In this document: piece by piece, positions 37,030 to 47,167 of the stretch | Numbering within the stretch: the first letter of the stretch is position 1 | Layout of the letters: every line of letters starts with the position of its first letter | NCBI RefSeq assembly: GCF_025397995.1 | Contig: NZ_CP104550.1 | Location: 1,020,001-1,084,000 of the forward strand | DNA length: 64,000 bases | Source: Methanothermobacter wolfeii | GTDB taxonomy: Archaea; Methanobacteriota; Methanobacteria; Methanobacteriales; Methanothermobacteraceae | Direction of reading: 5' to 3' | Notes under the pieces: model-generated | Seen by the model: only the letters and a program-made list of their open reading frames with translations | What the model was told of the DNA's origin: nothing | Database searches by the model: none | Position numbers and translations under genes: made by a program

Positions 37030-37527
37030 TTATGATTCGAGGGCCTTCAGGATTAGGGATGCGAGCTCATGGACGGCTCCTTCAACCCGTGGGGATAGTC
37101 CCCTCCCGAATTCAAGGTTCTCTGGCTGTATTCCTATGAGGGCTATCCTGTAATCTCCCTGCTCCTCAAGGTACTTTACAAGGAATGAGATGGGCATGGC
37201 ATGGGTTGAGATGCTGTACTCTGAGATACGTTCCCTTTCAATGAAGCCTGATGTTCCTGGTTCAGCCTCCATCTGAACCGCGTCGACGATGAGGATGTGG
37301 CTGGGTTTCTCCTTCCTTATGCTCCCTGTGAAGTTTTCAGGGACGGTGCCTGCATCTATGAGTACATGGCCCATCCCTGTGAGGGGCTCCCTGAGGAGGG
37401 ATGCGAGGTAGGGTCCGAGACCATCGTCTCCCCTCAGTTCATTCCCGACTGTAAGTACAAGGAGCCTTCTGCAGTCTGTGAGGAAATCATCAAGCTTCTT
37501 CTTTAACATGGAAAAGACCGCCATCAT
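37030..37527 (-). CDS. hycI: Hydrogenase maturation endopeptidase
   Basis: 165 residues of the HycI/HyaD family: VGNELRGDDGLGPYLA with the nickel-binding acidic residue, and IDAGTVPENF with the second. It trims the C-terminus of a [NiFe]-hydrogenase large subunit after metal insertion. Target hydrogenase cannot be read from the sequence. ATGs at residues 1, 2 and 7 compete, none with a strong ribosome site. Confidence 0.85.
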   Translation of the reverse strand: MMAVFSMLKKKLDDFLTDCRRLLVLTVGNELRGDDGLGPYLASLLREPLTGMGHVLIDAGTVPENFTGSIRKEKPSHILIVDAVQMEAEPGTSGFIERERISEYSISTHAMPISFLVKYLEEQGDYRIALIGIQPENLEFGRGLSPRVEGAVHELASLILKALES

Positions 37528-37699
37528 AAACTGGAATCTTATCTGGACAAGCTGCGGAAATAACCCCGAACTCTTTATAATAGGCTGTCACGGGCATGGG
37601 ATTACCGGAACCTGTCTGTGAACATCCCCATGAAGGGGTCTCGGCTTCCAACTCAGAGTCCCCTTCAGCCAGCCGTTACTCCAACCTATAACCCGGCAC

Positions 37700-38452
37700 T
37701 CAGAGGACCTCGGCCCTGATGGAACCTAGACCCCCGCCCATCCTGTATGAGAGTTCTATTTCAGCCTCTCCAGGTTCTTCAGCCGAACCCAGGGGTATCA
37801 TGAGGGGTGGGTTCATCATGGGTGTTGGTCCGCAGATTATATCATCCTGGAGGATGGTGAAGGTTGTTATCCTGATACCGTTGAAGGGTCCTGTTGCCCT
37901 GAGCTTCAACCGTCCCCTGAACCTGTCATCCAGGTTCCCCTTAAAGTTAACACGGCTGTAGACCCTCAGTGGACCAGCAGACCTGGAATCAGATCCCCGC
38001 TCATCATAGATTATGTTATCAGAATTCATCAGGACGGGTTCAGCTGCATTTAGGATCCCTAATGGTATAACCCTACCGTCAGGTTTAAGGAAATCCATGG
38101 CCCTCTGAAGGACCGGCACCTGTTCTTCATCTATGAGTGCCGTGTCAAGCATCTCACAGATTATGGTATCTGCAGGTTCGGTGAACTCAAATTCCAGGGC
38201 GTCCTGGTTGACAACCCTGACATTCTCAAGATGGGAGAGGTTCTCTGATGCACAGGCTGCTATCTTCGGATCCTTTTCAACCGCTATGACCTTCTCCGAG
38301 ACTCCCGCTGCAAAGTATGAAAGGACCCCGCTTCCAGCGCCAAGGTCATATGTCACTCCCCGTGCACTGGAGGATATTGCTTCATAAAAGGCTGAGAGGC
38401 GCTGGTGGTCCATTAGAAGGTTATGATGGTAGGGTGTGACCCTGAATCTCAT
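37700..38452 (-). CDS. SAM-dependent methyltransferase, PRMT-like fold
   Basis: 250 residues: TYDLGAGSGVLSYFAA (motif I, about 35), VIAVEKDP (motif II) and IICEMLDTALIDEEQVP, which matches the acidic double-E-like loop of protein arginine methyltransferases. The C-terminal beta-rich half also fits that class. Substrate unknown. Stop at 37700; the start is 5 bp from the stop of nikR, so the two are co-transcribed. Confidence 0.75.
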   Translation of the reverse strand: MRFRVTPYHHNLLMDHQRLSAFYEAISSSARGVTYDLGAGSGVLSYFAAGVSEKVIAVEKDPKIAACASENLSHLENVRVVNQDALEFEFTEPADTIICEMLDTALIDEEQVPVLQRAMDFLKPDGRVIPLGILNAAEPVLMNSDNIIYDERGSDSRSAGPLRVYSRVNFKGNLDDRFRGRLKLRATGPFNGIRITTFTILQDDIICGPTPMMNPPLMIPLGSAEEPGEAEIELSYRMGGGLGSIRAEVL

Positions 38453-38457
38453 TGATA

Positions 38458-38880
38458 CTAGTGCTCGTGTTCTATCTTCTGTTCTGTTGATGTGCTGGTG
38501 AGCCTCACGTGTTCTACGCCCTTGAGCCTCATCATCTTTTCTGTGAGTTCCCTGATCTTTGCAACATCACCCTTGACCACGATGACTTCAAGGCAGTGCT
38601 TCTCGGTCATGTGGACGTGCATGACTGCGTTGATGTATTCCCGGTAGTCGTGCTGTATGTCTGCAAGGTCCTCCATGACCCCCGTGTAGTGGTGGTCATA
38701 GATGACTGCAATGATACCTATCCTTTCTCCTTCCATTTCATTCATCCACTGATACCTGACGATGTAGTCTTTAAGGGCGTCCCTTATACCCTTTGACCTT
38801 GACTGGTATCCGCGGTCCCTTAGAACCTCATCAAACTCGTTCAGCAACTTCTTTGGTAGAGACATGCTTATTCTCATCAT
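38458..38880 (-). CDS. nikR: Nickel-responsive regulator NikR
   Basis: 140 residues: ribbon-helix-helix (MMRISMSLPKKLLNEFDEVL) and ACT-like metal-binding domain. All four high-affinity nickel ligands are present: H77 (DIQH), H88 and H90 (MHVH) and C96 (HCLE). In methanogens it should control nickel uptake for hydrogenases and factor F430. GAGGGTAATATT precedes the start. An AT-rich inverted repeat (TTAGATT) lies immediately upstream. Confidence 0.95.
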   Translation of the reverse strand: MMRISMSLPKKLLNEFDEVLRDRGYQSRSKGIRDALKDYIVRYQWMNEMEGERIGIIAVIYDHHYTGVMEDLADIQHDYREYINAVMHVHMTEKHCLEVIVVKGDVAKIRELTEKMMRLKGVEHVRLTSTSTEQKIEHEH

Positions 38881-38895
38881 AATATTACCCTCTGA

Positions 38896-38931
38896 TTAGA
38901 TTTATATTAACTTATTATATTAATAATCTAA
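38896..38931. promoter_or_regulatory. Inverted repeat upstream of nikR
   Basis: TTAGATT (38896-38902) and AATCTAA (38925-38931) bracket 22 bp with the minus-strand TATA region. The arm spacing is close to that of known NikR operators, so autoregulation is plausible. Confidence 0.4.
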
Positions 38932-39062
38932 AGTCATATTTAAACTTTTGTTATCATGCAATATTGTCTTCAGAAAACAACAGATTATTACCTTAATATG
39001 TCTCCTTTATTTATAATGGTATGGCGCTGCCAGCCGGTGACCGGATGGAACTCCAAATCTAC

Positions 39063-39155
39063 TGGAGGTGTACATGACAAAACATACGAATAGACTTCCG
39101 GTGGCGCCTGTCTGCTCTGGTCATGGAGGCAACATCACAAAACATATGAATACAC
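39063..39155. repeat. Degenerate direct repeat, 60-bp period (site F)
   Basis: TGGAGG-N3-ACATGACAAAACATACGAATA (39063-39095) recurs with about four in five bases matching at 39124-39155 (ACATCACAAAACATATGAATA). The roughly 28 bp between the copies is GC-rich and single copy. Lies upstream of the CBS-domain gene. Confidence 0.5.
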
Positions 39156-39195
39156 GACAACATATTAATTACATCCGAACTTTTGAGGGATGATA

Positions 39196-39600
39196 ATGAA
39201 GATTAAAGAAGCAATGAACCCTGAGGTTATAACGATAAGCCTCCATACAAGGCCCCTTGAAGCCTTTGAGAAGATGTACAAACATGGGGTCCGCAGACTC
39301 TTTGTCCTTGATGATGAAGGTAACCCTGCTGGTGTCGTATCCTACACTGACCTTATAGGGGTGCTTGGATCCATAAAACCTGACAGCGAACACCCTGAGA
39401 GGGACCTGAAGGTCCGGGACATAATGGTTGACGAGGTCATAACCATCTCAGCAGACGACAACATAGAGGATGCTGCAAACCTCATGCTGCGGGCGGATAT
39501 TTCAGGCCTGCTGGTGATGGAAGATGATAAACCCGTGGGTGTAATAACAAAGACCGACATCTGCAGGCTGGTGGCAGCGGAGATACTCGTACCGGCATAA
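39196..39600 (+). CDS. Two-CBS-domain protein
   Basis: 134 residues from ATG 39196, which has GAGGGATGATA upstream (an ATG at 39190 would leave no spacing). Two CBS motifs: MNPEVITISLHTRPLEAFEKM and VDEVITISADDNIEDAANLM, each followed by GVVS/GVIT strands. Such pairs bind adenine nucleotides and act as regulatory subunits. It precedes a winged-helix gene by 36 bp, suggesting a regulatory pair. Confidence 0.85.
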   Translation: MKIKEAMNPEVITISLHTRPLEAFEKMYKHGVRRLFVLDDEGNPAGVVSYTDLIGVLGSIKPDSEHPERDLKVRDIMVDEVITISADDNIEDAANLMLRADISGLLVMEDDKPVGVITKTDICRLVAAEILVPA

Positions 39601-39636
39601 TCCCCCCTACGTGACAACCCTTAAGGGAGGCTCCAG

Positions 39637-40116
39637 TTGAAGATCATAACAAGAAAGGAGAACATGGTTTACAGGGAACTAAAGTACATGCAAATGGACA
39701 TGAACACGGCCGTATCCGAGGAGATGCTCAGAAGGAACCTTGACCTCCCTGAACATGAATACCATGAAATAGCCCTTAACCTTGAAAGGAAGGGGCTCGT
39801 TTCAAGGGATAATGGTAAGATTCAGGCGGAGAACCTGGATGAAGAGATAAAGGTGATGGAGACCCAGAGTGAGGTCAGGGAAGCCGAGCTGAACCACGTC
39901 GAGGAGGAAGCCCTCAGGCTAATAGAAGAAATCTCAGCAGACGGGGCCGTTCCAAGATACATCCTTGAGGGCCACCTCCTCTACGGGCCCCTTAAGCTCA
40001 GCACCAGGAGGATGTACAGTATCATAGTATCCCTTGAGAACAAAGGACTAATCAGGAGGACTCTCCGTGATGATGGGGAGTACTACCTTATCAGTGAGCC
40101 ACAGGCATCAAAATGA
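39637..40116 (+). CDS. Double winged-helix DNA-binding protein
   Basis: 159 residues. TTG start with GGGAGG six bases upstream. Two similar halves, each a winged helix ending in a wing: LERKGLVSRDNGKI and LENKGLIRRTLRDDGEYYL, joined by an acidic coiled segment (60-85). Probably a transcriptional regulator linked to the CBS protein before it. Confidence 0.65.
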   Translation: MKIITRKENMVYRELKYMQMDMNTAVSEEMLRRNLDLPEHEYHEIALNLERKGLVSRDNGKIQAENLDEEIKVMETQSEVREAELNHVEEEALRLIEEISADGAVPRYILEGHLLYGPLKLSTRRMYSIIVSLENKGLIRRTLRDDGEYYLISEPQASK

Positions 40117-40168
40117 ATACAATTGAGGTCGCCGGGATCATCAGAAACCCATTTAATAAATAAATTTA

Positions 40169-41698
40169 TTATAGCTGGAGATCCCCTGTGACCGGGAGTT
40201 TCCTCAGCCATCCAAGGTCGCTCTGATATAGCTGCCTTATATCCCTTATGTCCAGCCTTATCATTGCAAGCCTCTCTATGCCTAGGCCAAAGGCAGCCAC
40301 AGGTGTTTCAACCCCCAGGGGTTCCAGCACCTCGGGTCTGAACATTCCTGCTCCGCCGAGTTCTATCCAGCTCTTCTTATCAGGCAGGTAGATCTCACAT
40401 TCAGTGGAGAGGTAAGTGTAGGGGAAGTAAGCCGGCCTGAACCTCACCCTGAATCCAAGTTTTCTGTAGAACTCTCGCAGGATGCCCAGGAGGTTCCTGA
40501 AGTTCACATCCTCACCTGCAACGATTCCCTCAACCTGGTGGAACTCTGGCAGGTGCTTGTAGGTTATGGTCTCCCTCCTGAAGACCCTTCCCACAGAGAA
40601 CATCTTGAGGGGCGGCCTGTTTTCAGTGAGGAACCTTGCAGATACGCATGTTGTGTGGGTCCTGAGGACGCTCTGCCTTGCAACGTCAACGTCCCATTCA
40701 TACTGCCATCCCTCGGAACCGGTTGATCCACCATCCTCATGGACGCTCTGAACCCTCCCTACAAGGTCATCAGTGGGGAGCTGGGCGAATGGTGGGTTCT
40801 TCACATAGAAGGTGTCCTGCATCTCCCTTGCAGCATGGTCCTGGGGCTGGAAGAGACAGTCAAAGTTCCAGAAGGCGGATTCAACCACGGGTCCGCGTGA
40901 CTCCGTGAATCCAAGGGCCAGGAATATTGACCTGATCTCATTGATTATACGCCTCAGGGGATGTATCTTGCCCGGATAGACCATAGGATACTCTGCATCA
41001 ACGTTATATCCCCTGTAGTGGAGTTCCCTCCATTTCCCTGTCTTCAGGTGCTCATGGGTGAGCTGTGTTGCCTCTTCAACAATCTCAACACCCCTCTCAA
41101 GGAGCCTCCTGCCCTCGGGTGTGAGTTCTATGGTGTGACTTTTGACCTTCCGGATATCAATTATCCCCTTCCTTCCTGCAAGGTCCCTGTAGGCCGCCCT
41201 TAATCTGTCATCAAGTTCATCGGGTCTTACCGGCCCCCTGAGGAGAATCTGGAGGAGCTCCTCATCAGCACCCCTCCCTGGGGTCCCTTCCTGGACCGGG
41301 GAAACCCTGCCATCATCTATCTTTGCCCACCCCTTCCTCATGAGCCAGCCAATACCAATCCCTGACTCCTTTCTGTCAAGGCCCGCCCTTTCAGCAAGCT
41401 CTGACACATCAAGCTCACCCTCCCCTGCAAGAACCTCAATGAGTCTTCTCTCGGGAAGGCCCTCCTCTGCATAGACCCGCCCATCATCGGTGAGTGATAC
41501 GTATTCCTGGACATCCTTGATGACCCTCACAAATCCACGCGATTCAAGGGCCCCCACTGCACTCATAACAGATTTTATATCCATTTCCTGACTTTCTGCT
41601 ATCTCTTCAGGTTTTAATGGCCTGTCTGAGTCTTCAAATGCCTTCAAGACCTTTTTTTCATAGATGTGTAGCTGGTCAATGATCCTGTCAGTATCCAT
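40169..41698 (-). CDS. pheS: Phenylalanyl-tRNA synthetase alpha subunit
   Basis: 509 residues, the archaeal/eukaryotic length. N-terminal winged-helix DNA-binding-like repeats (about 1-215) and class II catalytic core with motif 2 ([13 protein letters not shown] ... [12 protein letters not shown]) and motif 3 ([15 protein letters not shown]); the phenylalanine pocket loop EFHQVEGIV is visible. The beta subunit is not in the window. Stand-alone gene. Confidence 0.95.
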   Translation of the reverse strand: MDTDRIIDQLHIYEKKVLKAFEDSDRPLKPEEIAESQEMDIKSVMSAVGALESRGFVRVIKDVQEYVSLTDDGRVYAEEGLPERRLIEVLAGEGELDVSELAERAGLDRKESGIGIGWLMRKGWAKIDDGRVSPVQEGTPGRGADEELLQILLRGPVRPDELDDRLRAAYRDLAGRKGIIDIRKVKSHTIELTPEGRRLLERGVEIVEEATQLTHEHLKTGKWRELHYRGYNVDAEYPMVYPGKIHPLRRIINEIRSIFLALGFTESRGPVVESAFWNFDCLFQPQDHAAREMQDTFYVKNPPFAQLPTDDLVGRVQSVHEDGGSTGSEGWQYEWDVDVARQSVLRTHTTCVSARFLTENRPPLKMFSVGRVFRRETITYKHLPEFHQVEGIVAGEDVNFRNLLGILREFYRKLGFRVRFRPAYFPYTYLSTECEIYLPDKKSWIELGGAGMFRPEVLEPLGVETPVAAFGLGIERLAMIRLDIRDIRQLYQSDLGWLRKLPVTGDLQL

Positions 41699-41767
41699 AC
41701 AATCCCTCTACTCCTTTCAACGATCTAATTTACATACGCCTTCATCATCTGAATTCAGGTGATACAT

Positions 41768-42682
41768 TCACTGATCCGAATAATAGTCAAGCAGCCCCAC
41801 CATCAGGGATGATGCCGTTAAATCGGCTGTTGTCCCCGGGTTCCAGCCGTTCTTGTGGAGCTTCCTGTCAAACCTTTCAACCCTCCTGAGGCCTGCATCT
41901 GTAAGAGCGCCTCCCCTTTCAACAATATCAGAGGCCTCCTCCCTGACCTCCTCTGCAACATCCTCACCGTACTTTCTTGCTATGAGCGTGTCAGGGAACC
42001 TTGAGAGTATGGTCATGAATGTCTGGACAACGGCCAGGTTCATCCCATACTCCCCTACTGTTTCCCTGAATACAGGGAACCCTACATTAAATGTTACGGG
42101 CATGGAGGATGTTAATTCCCTTGCGATGAGGTCCCATGGGGCCGACATCTTCAGGGTGTCAAAGAGGGTTATCCCCTCCTTAAGTATCCTCTCCTGTGAC
42201 TCCGGGTCATTGACGTCAAGGGTCTCATGTTCACCCATGCCACCGGCGTCTGCAATTGAAATGGCCCTGTAGAGGTTAACAGCGTCTTCAGAGGTGGTCT
42301 GGAGGATTATCCTGTTAACGTGTTCCCTTAAACCCTGGAGGTCCCTGTCATCAACCATTCCTGCGGCGACAGAGAGCGGTGTGAGCAGCATGACTATACC
42401 CAGGTTCGTGTTGGTGGAAACCCAGCTGCGGGTCTCCTCAACAGCCCTGAGTATCAGCTCTCCAATGCCTGCCACTGAAAGGTCTGTTAGGTCACTGAGG
42501 TCCTCACCCCTCTCTGCTGCAAGTCTCATGGTATCCCCAATGATTACCCCGCTTACAAGGAAGTCCTCGAAGACCATGTCATCAAAGTCACGGGTCCTGT
42601 GGACGTTTCCGGGCTTGGGGTATCCGCTCACCTCCAGTACAGCTGCAAGCTGGGCGATCCTTGAAACATAGAGGGGGTCCAT
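41768..42682 (-). CDS. CitG/MdcB-like triphosphoribosyl-dephospho-CoA synthase family protein
   Basis: 304 residues with family motifs YPKPGNVHR (about 21), STNTNLGIVMLL and the closing NPGTTADLTASSLMVGLL. In bacteria this family makes the prosthetic group of citrate or malonate lyases; methanogens lack those, so the archaeal substrate is probably different. The ATG directly follows the hemB stop codon (TAGATG), so it is translated with hemB. Confidence 0.8.
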   Translation of the reverse strand: MDPLYVSRIAQLAAVLEVSGYPKPGNVHRTRDFDDMVFEDFLVSGVIIGDTMRLAAERGEDLSDLTDLSVAGIGELILRAVEETRSWVSTNTNLGIVMLLTPLSVAAGMVDDRDLQGLREHVNRIILQTTSEDAVNLYRAISIADAGGMGEHETLDVNDPESQERILKEGITLFDTLKMSAPWDLIARELTSSMPVTFNVGFPVFRETVGEYGMNLAVVQTFMTILSRFPDTLIARKYGEDVAEEVREEASDIVERGGALTDAGLRRVERFDRKLHKNGWNPGTTADLTASSLMVGLLDYYSDQ

Positions 42683-43663
42683 CTAGATCACCTCCAGCAC
42701 GTCCGGTGCGAAGTGGGAAATGATAAGACCCGCCCCTGCACGTTTTATTGACAGGAGCACCTCATGTATTGATTCATCGGTAAGGTAGCCCATGCTTATG
42801 GCTGCCCTGAGCATCGAATATTCCCCGCTGACATTGTAGGCTGCGATGGGGGCCCTGAAGTTATCCCTGAGGGTCCTTATCACGTCAAGGTAGGGAAGGG
42901 CCGGTTTCACCATGATTATATCAGCGCCCTCCTTCAGGTCCAGTTCGGCCTCGACGACAGCCTCTTCAAGGTTCGCAGGGTCCATCTGATAGGACTTCCT
43001 GTCACCGAAGGAAGGTGCCGATGACACTGCATCACGGAAGGGTGCATAGAATGATGATGCATACTTAACCGCATATGACATTATCAGGGTGTCCTGGAAT
43101 CCTGCGTCATCAAGGGTCTTCCTTATGACGGCAACCCGTCCGTCCATCATGTCCGATGGTGCCACGACATCCGCCCCGGCCTCTGCATGGGAGAGGGCTA
43201 TCCTTGAGATTATTTCAAGGGTTTCATCGTTAACTATCTCTCCATCAACCACAACCCCGCAGTGCCCGTGGCTTGTGTACTGGCAGAGGCACACATCCGT
43301 CATGACAACAAGGTCTGTTTCTTCCTTCAGTCTCCTCACGGTCCTCTGAACAACACCATCCGGTTCATGGGCCGATGATGCGAGTTCATCCTTAACTGCA
43401 GGCATTCCAAATATAAGGACGGATGAGAGGCCCATGTCCTCAAGTCGGGATGCCTCGGCAACTGCGTCATCCACAGAGTACCTGTACTGTCCTGGCATTG
43501 TCCCTATCTCTTCAAGCTCACCCCTTTTCAGCCTTTCACTCACAAAGAGGGGGTAGATAAGGTCTGATGGATGAATACGGGTCTCTCTAATGATTTCTCT
43601 TATCTGCGGACTTCTTCGCAACCTTCGCATCCTCTTTCTGGGAAACTCCATACTATCACTCAC
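42683..43663 (-). CDS. hemB: Delta-aminolevulinic acid dehydratase
   Basis: Joins two aminolevulinate molecules into porphobilinogen for cobamide and F430 synthesis. 326 residues: the zinc site [17 protein letters not shown], the first Schiff-base lysine in [15 protein letters not shown] and the second in [16 protein letters not shown] at 43663 or ATG at 43651 (MEFPRKRM); the latter has GAGTGAT upstream and fits the family start. Confidence 0.95.
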   Translation of the reverse strand: MSDSMEFPRKRMRRLRRSPQIREIIRETRIHPSDLIYPLFVSERLKRGELEEIGTMPGQYRYSVDDAVAEASRLEDMGLSSVLIFGMPAVKDELASSAHEPDGVVQRTVRRLKEETDLVVMTDVCLCQYTSHGHCGVVVDGEIVNDETLEIISRIALSHAEAGADVVAPSDMMDGRVAVIRKTLDDAGFQDTLIMSYAVKYASSFYAPFRDAVSSAPSFGDRKSYQMDPANLEEAVVEAELDLKEGADIIMVKPALPYLDVIRTLRDNFRAPIAAYNVSGEYSMLRAAISMGYLTDESIHEVLLSIKRAGAGLIISHFAPDVLEVI

Positions 43664-43735
43664 AGGTATAATTATGGCCGGGATCTGTTAGACCTATTCT
43701 TTATTACGACATCCCGGTAAAAAAACATACCCCTT

Positions 43736-44563
43736 CTACGACTCAACATCAACAAGGACCTCCACCCTCCCTATGGCTTCATCAACCGCTTCAGGGTCAA
43801 CAACCACCCTGAGGGCCTTTCCAGGACATCTCTCAGCGCAGCGCCCGCATACAAGGCATCTGTCCCGGTCATGTTCAATTCCATCACCCGCTCTTATGGC
43901 GCCCGTGAAGCAGATTTCTTCACAGGCACCGCAGCCGGTGCACCTCTCACCGTCAACAAGCATCCTCGCGCCCTCCATTGGTGTGATGGATGTGATGTCT
44001 TCATGCAGGTAGGGTGTCATCCTCCAGAGGCAGCAGCATTCACAGCAGTTACAGATGGAGAGGAGCTCATCATGAGGGCCCGTGTTAAGCCATACCGAGT
44101 CTATCCTGTTCCTGCCTATGATGTGGACCAGGCCCGCCTCCTGACACCTGTCTATATGTTCAAGGGCCTCCCTGGCTGAAATAAGGCTTCCAACCTTATC
44201 GGATATCCTTGCAGCTCCCCTGCCAAGGAAGATGCACCCAAGGTCCCGGGGGTACCTGCTGCAGCCAGAGGATTCCCTGCAGATGCAGAAGTCCATCCTG
44301 AATATGTACTTTGAGCGCCCTATCATCTCCCTGAGGACATCGGAAGGAACAACCGTGCCCTGAGCCCCCGGGATACTCCTGTTTATCTCAATGGAGGCGT
44401 TCCTCGGTATGACCTGTATATCATCACCTTCAAAGAAGAGCCTGTCTACGATCCGTCTGAAGATCCCTGACCTTCCTGTGAGTGCTGCAAGCCGGAACCT
44501 GCCCTTGAATGTTCTCTTTATGATGGCCACGCTGATGTCAGTGAAGTCAATCAGGTTAATCAC
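43736..44563 (-). CDS. Iron-sulfur protein with two [4Fe-4S] ferredoxin motifs
   Basis: 275 residues. C-terminal ferredoxin domain with CTGCGACEEIC and CLVCGRCAERCPG (about 210-250). The middle holds extra cysteine groups, DFCICRESSGCSRYP and ICNCCECCCLW, which may carry another cluster. Family occurs in methanogens and other anaerobes; electron partner unknown. GTG start inside the end of the glycosylase gene (8-bp overlap). Confidence 0.75.
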   Translation of the reverse strand: MINLIDFTDISVAIIKRTFKGRFRLAALTGRSGIFRRIVDRLFFEGDDIQVIPRNASIEINRSIPGAQGTVVPSDVLREMIGRSKYIFRMDFCICRESSGCSRYPRDLGCIFLGRGAARISDKVGSLISAREALEHIDRCQEAGLVHIIGRNRIDSVWLNTGPHDELLSICNCCECCCLWRMTPYLHEDITSITPMEGARMLVDGERCTGCGACEEICFTGAIRAGDGIEHDRDRCLVCGRCAERCPGKALRVVVDPEAVDEAIGRVEVLVDVES

Positions 44564-45263
44564 CCCGGACCCCTGAATCAGGGGCTTCTACCCCCTTTAA
44601 CTGCAGGGGGAGTCTGTCTCCCTCGCCGTAGGGTTTATTTCTGTAATGGGTCTTCCCGTGCCTGACAATGAGTGCATGGTACTCCTGGAAGACCCTGAAG
44701 TCAGCTTCAAGTGATCCCTCAAAGAGTTCCTTTATCCTGGAGTATCTCTCATCCCCATCTATAACTCCGAGGCGGGAGAATATCCTCCTGGTGTAGGCGT
44801 CAACAACAAATTCCGGCTTCCTGTATCCGTAGAGGAGGATTGAATCAGCGGTCTCCTCCCCAACACCCCTCACACCCAGGAGCTCCTTCCTTGTGGGTGA
44901 TGATCCATCAAGGGAGAGGAAGAACTCCGCGACCCCCCTGAGGTAGGAGGACTTCTGCCTGTAGAATCCTGCGCATCTAACGGCCTCCTGAAGTTCATGG
45001 TCATCCATTTCAAGGATGGATCGGGCATCAAGGGCACCCCTATCAGCCAGTCTGATGAGTGCCATTGCCGCAGAATTCCATGATGTGTTCTGGGTCAGGA
45101 CAGCCCCTGCCATCACCTGGAAGACCTCATCAGGGTTTGAGGGTGGAGTGTAGTCCCCTGGATGGTACCTTAGTGTCATGGTATCCCTGTCAAGGAGGGG
45201 CCACCACCCCTGGGGTCCATAATGGTCAAGGAGCCAGGAATAGACCTTCCATATAATCCTCAT
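44556..45263 (-). CDS. HhH-GPD DNA glycosylase, MpgII/MagIII-like
   Basis: 235 residues of the endonuclease III superfamily: GAVLTQNTSWNSAAMAL, helix-hairpin-helix LLGVRGVGEETADSILLYG, and the catalytic Asp in FVVDAYTRRIF. The beta-elimination lysine of Nth is replaced by Glu (VGEET), and the C-terminal four-cysteine cluster is missing. That combination fits monofunctional 3-methyladenine-type glycosylases rather than endonuclease III. A true Nth is at 63730. Confidence 0.8.
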   Translation of the reverse strand: MRIIWKVYSWLLDHYGPQGWWPLLDRDTMTLRYHPGDYTPPSNPDEVFQVMAGAVLTQNTSWNSAAMALIRLADRGALDARSILEMDDHELQEAVRCAGFYRQKSSYLRGVAEFFLSLDGSSPTRKELLGVRGVGEETADSILLYGYRKPEFVVDAYTRRIFSRLGVIDGDERYSRIKELFEGSLEADFRVFQEYHALIVRHGKTHYRNKPYGEGDRLPLQLKGVEAPDSGVRGD

Positions 45264-45354
45264 ATTATACCGGTAGATACGAACAGCAAATTAAAGCTTT
45301 CCATAAAATCCAGAGACAGGACATGGAAGCGTTCATCTCCATAGAACATTAATA

Positions 45355-45367
45355 GGTTATATTAACC
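45355..45367. promoter_or_regulatory. Palindrome at the AIM24-family promoter
   Basis: GGTTATATTAACC is symmetric apart from its 3-bp centre, overlaps the probable TATA box, and lies 22 bp before the ATG at 45389. Confidence 0.35.
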
Positions 45368-45388
45368 AGCAGAGACAGAGATAACTCT

Positions 45389-46051
45389 ATGAGATATGAA
45401 ATCACAGATAGACCCAGTTTCAGTATGGTGGATGTTGAACTCTCGGATGGGGAGGCCATAAAGGCCGAGGCAGGTGCAATGGTTAGTATGAGCCCTAGCA
45501 TAGAGATCCAGACAGAGACAGGGGGCCTCTTCGGGGCTGCTAAAAGATCCCTGCTTGGAGGGGAAAGCATATTCCTCAACACCTTCAGGTCCAGGGGTGA
45601 TGGGAGCATACAGCTGGCCCCATCCTACCCCGGTGACATAGAGGCCCTTGATGTGAACGGGACAATCTATGCCCAGAGCGGCTCCTTCCTTGCGGGACCG
45701 GAGGACATGGATATCGATACAAAGTTCGGTGGAGTTAAAACACTGCTTGGAAGGGAAGGACTTTTCCTTCTTAAACTCACAGCCAGGGGTACGGTCTTCC
45801 TTTCAAGTTTCGGTGCCATCTATAACCGTGAACTGAACAATGAAAGGTTCGTGGTTGACACAGGACATATAGTTGCATTCACAGAAGGTCTTGACTTCAA
45901 AATCAGGAAGGTCGGCGGACTTAAGAGCACCCTCCTGAGTGGCGAGGGCCTTGTTGCTGAGTTTGAGGGTACCGGAACCGTTTACATGCAGACAAGGAGT
46001 GTTGACAGCTTTGTTGGCTGGTTAATACCCATGCTGCCATCAAGAAATTAG
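45389..46051 (+). CDS. AIM24/TIGR00266 family protein
   Basis: 220 residues with the beta-helical AIM24 pattern: VELSDGEAIKAEAGAMVSMS, TGGLFGAAKRSLLGGES and the second half GGLKSTLLSGEGLVAEFEG. Widely conserved, function unclear (mitochondrial inner-membrane organisation in yeast). It is followed by aroC after 12 bp, so an operon with aroC is likely. Confidence 0.8.
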   Translation: MRYEITDRPSFSMVDVELSDGEAIKAEAGAMVSMSPSIEIQTETGGLFGAAKRSLLGGESIFLNTFRSRGDGSIQLAPSYPGDIEALDVNGTIYAQSGSFLAGPEDMDIDTKFGGVKTLLGREGLFLLKLTARGTVFLSSFGAIYNRELNNERFVVDTGHIVAFTEGLDFKIRKVGGLKSTLLSGEGLVAEFEGTGTVYMQTRSVDSFVGWLIPMLPSRN

Positions 46052-46063
46052 GGGTGCTTCCTG

Positions 46064-47161
46064 TTGGCAGGGAACAGTACAGGTGAAATCTTCAGGGTGA
46101 CCACCTTTGGATCCAGCCATGGCCCTGCCCTTGGAGCCGTTATTGACGGCTGCCCCGCCGGTCTTGAACTGTCTGAAAAGGACATCCAGAGGGAACTTGA
46201 CAGGAGAAGGCCCGGTACAAGCAGCATAACAACTCCCAGGGGTGAAACTGACAGGGTGGAGATACTGTCCGGCGTGTTCGAGGGTAAAACCGACGGAAGC
46301 CCCATAACAGGTATCGTGCGAAACAGGGACGTTGACTCATCAGCCTACACTGACCTGAAAAACCGGCCGAGACCCGGGCACGGTGATTACACATGGAAGG
46401 CCAGGTTCGGACACTACGACTACCGTGGGGGTGGCCGTGGCAGTGGAAGGGTTACAGTGGGCCATGTGATCGGTGGAGCCGTTGCAAAGAAGCTCATCGA
46501 AAGGTGGGGTGTCCGTGTAAATGCCCATGTAATCCAGATAGGGAATATAAGGGCCAGCAGGGTTAACCTTAAACTCATAGGTGAATACGCCGAGAAGAAC
46601 CCTGTGCGCTGCGCTGACCCGAAGGCAGCCAGGCTAATGGAGGAACTTATCCTTGAGGCTCGGGAGAGGGGTGACTCTGTTGGAGGCGTGGTTGAGGTGG
46701 TTGCAACGGGTGTGCCGCCTGGCCTCGGGGATCCTGTCTTTGGCAAACTAGACGCTGACCTTGCCCGCATCCTCATGGGAATAGGGAGCGTTAAGGGTGT
46801 TGAAATAGGGATGGGATTCAGGGTTGCGGAGCACCGTGGAAGTGAAATAAACGATGAGTACTACCTTGACGGTGAAACCATAAAGACGAACACGAACACC
46901 TCAGGCGGTATACTGGGAGGCATATCCAGCGGGATGCCTGTAACTGCAAGGATAGCCGTAAAGCCGACACCATCAATATCACTCCCCCAGAGGACGGTGG
47001 ACCTTGAAACCATGGAAGAGACCGAGATTGAAATCCATGGCAGACATGACCCATGCATATGTCCCAGGGTTGTCCCGGTGGCCGAGGCATCCGTTGCAAT
47101 GGTCCTTGCTGACCACATGATAAGGGCCGGCTACATACACCCCACAGACATAAACAGATAG
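46064..47161 (+). CDS. aroC: Chorismate synthase
   Basis: Last step of the shikimate pathway: EPSP to chorismate using reduced FMN. 365 residues. TTG start ([20 protein letters not shown]). Signatures [38 protein letters not shown] and [10 protein letters not shown] are intact. Preceded by an AIM24-family gene and followed after 6 bp by the ThrE-type gene. Confidence 0.95.
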   Translation: MAGNSTGEIFRVTTFGSSHGPALGAVIDGCPAGLELSEKDIQRELDRRRPGTSSITTPRGETDRVEILSGVFEGKTDGSPITGIVRNRDVDSSAYTDLKNRPRPGHGDYTWKARFGHYDYRGGGRGSGRVTVGHVIGGAVAKKLIERWGVRVNAHVIQIGNIRASRVNLKLIGEYAEKNPVRCADPKAARLMEELILEARERGDSVGGVVEVVATGVPPGLGDPVFGKLDADLARILMGIGSVKGVEIGMGFRVAEHRGSEINDEYYLDGETIKTNTNTSGGILGGISSGMPVTARIAVKPTPSISLPQRTVDLETMEETEIEIHGRHDPCICPRVVPVAEASVAMVLADHMIRAGYIHPTDINR

Positions 47162-47167
47162 GGTACG

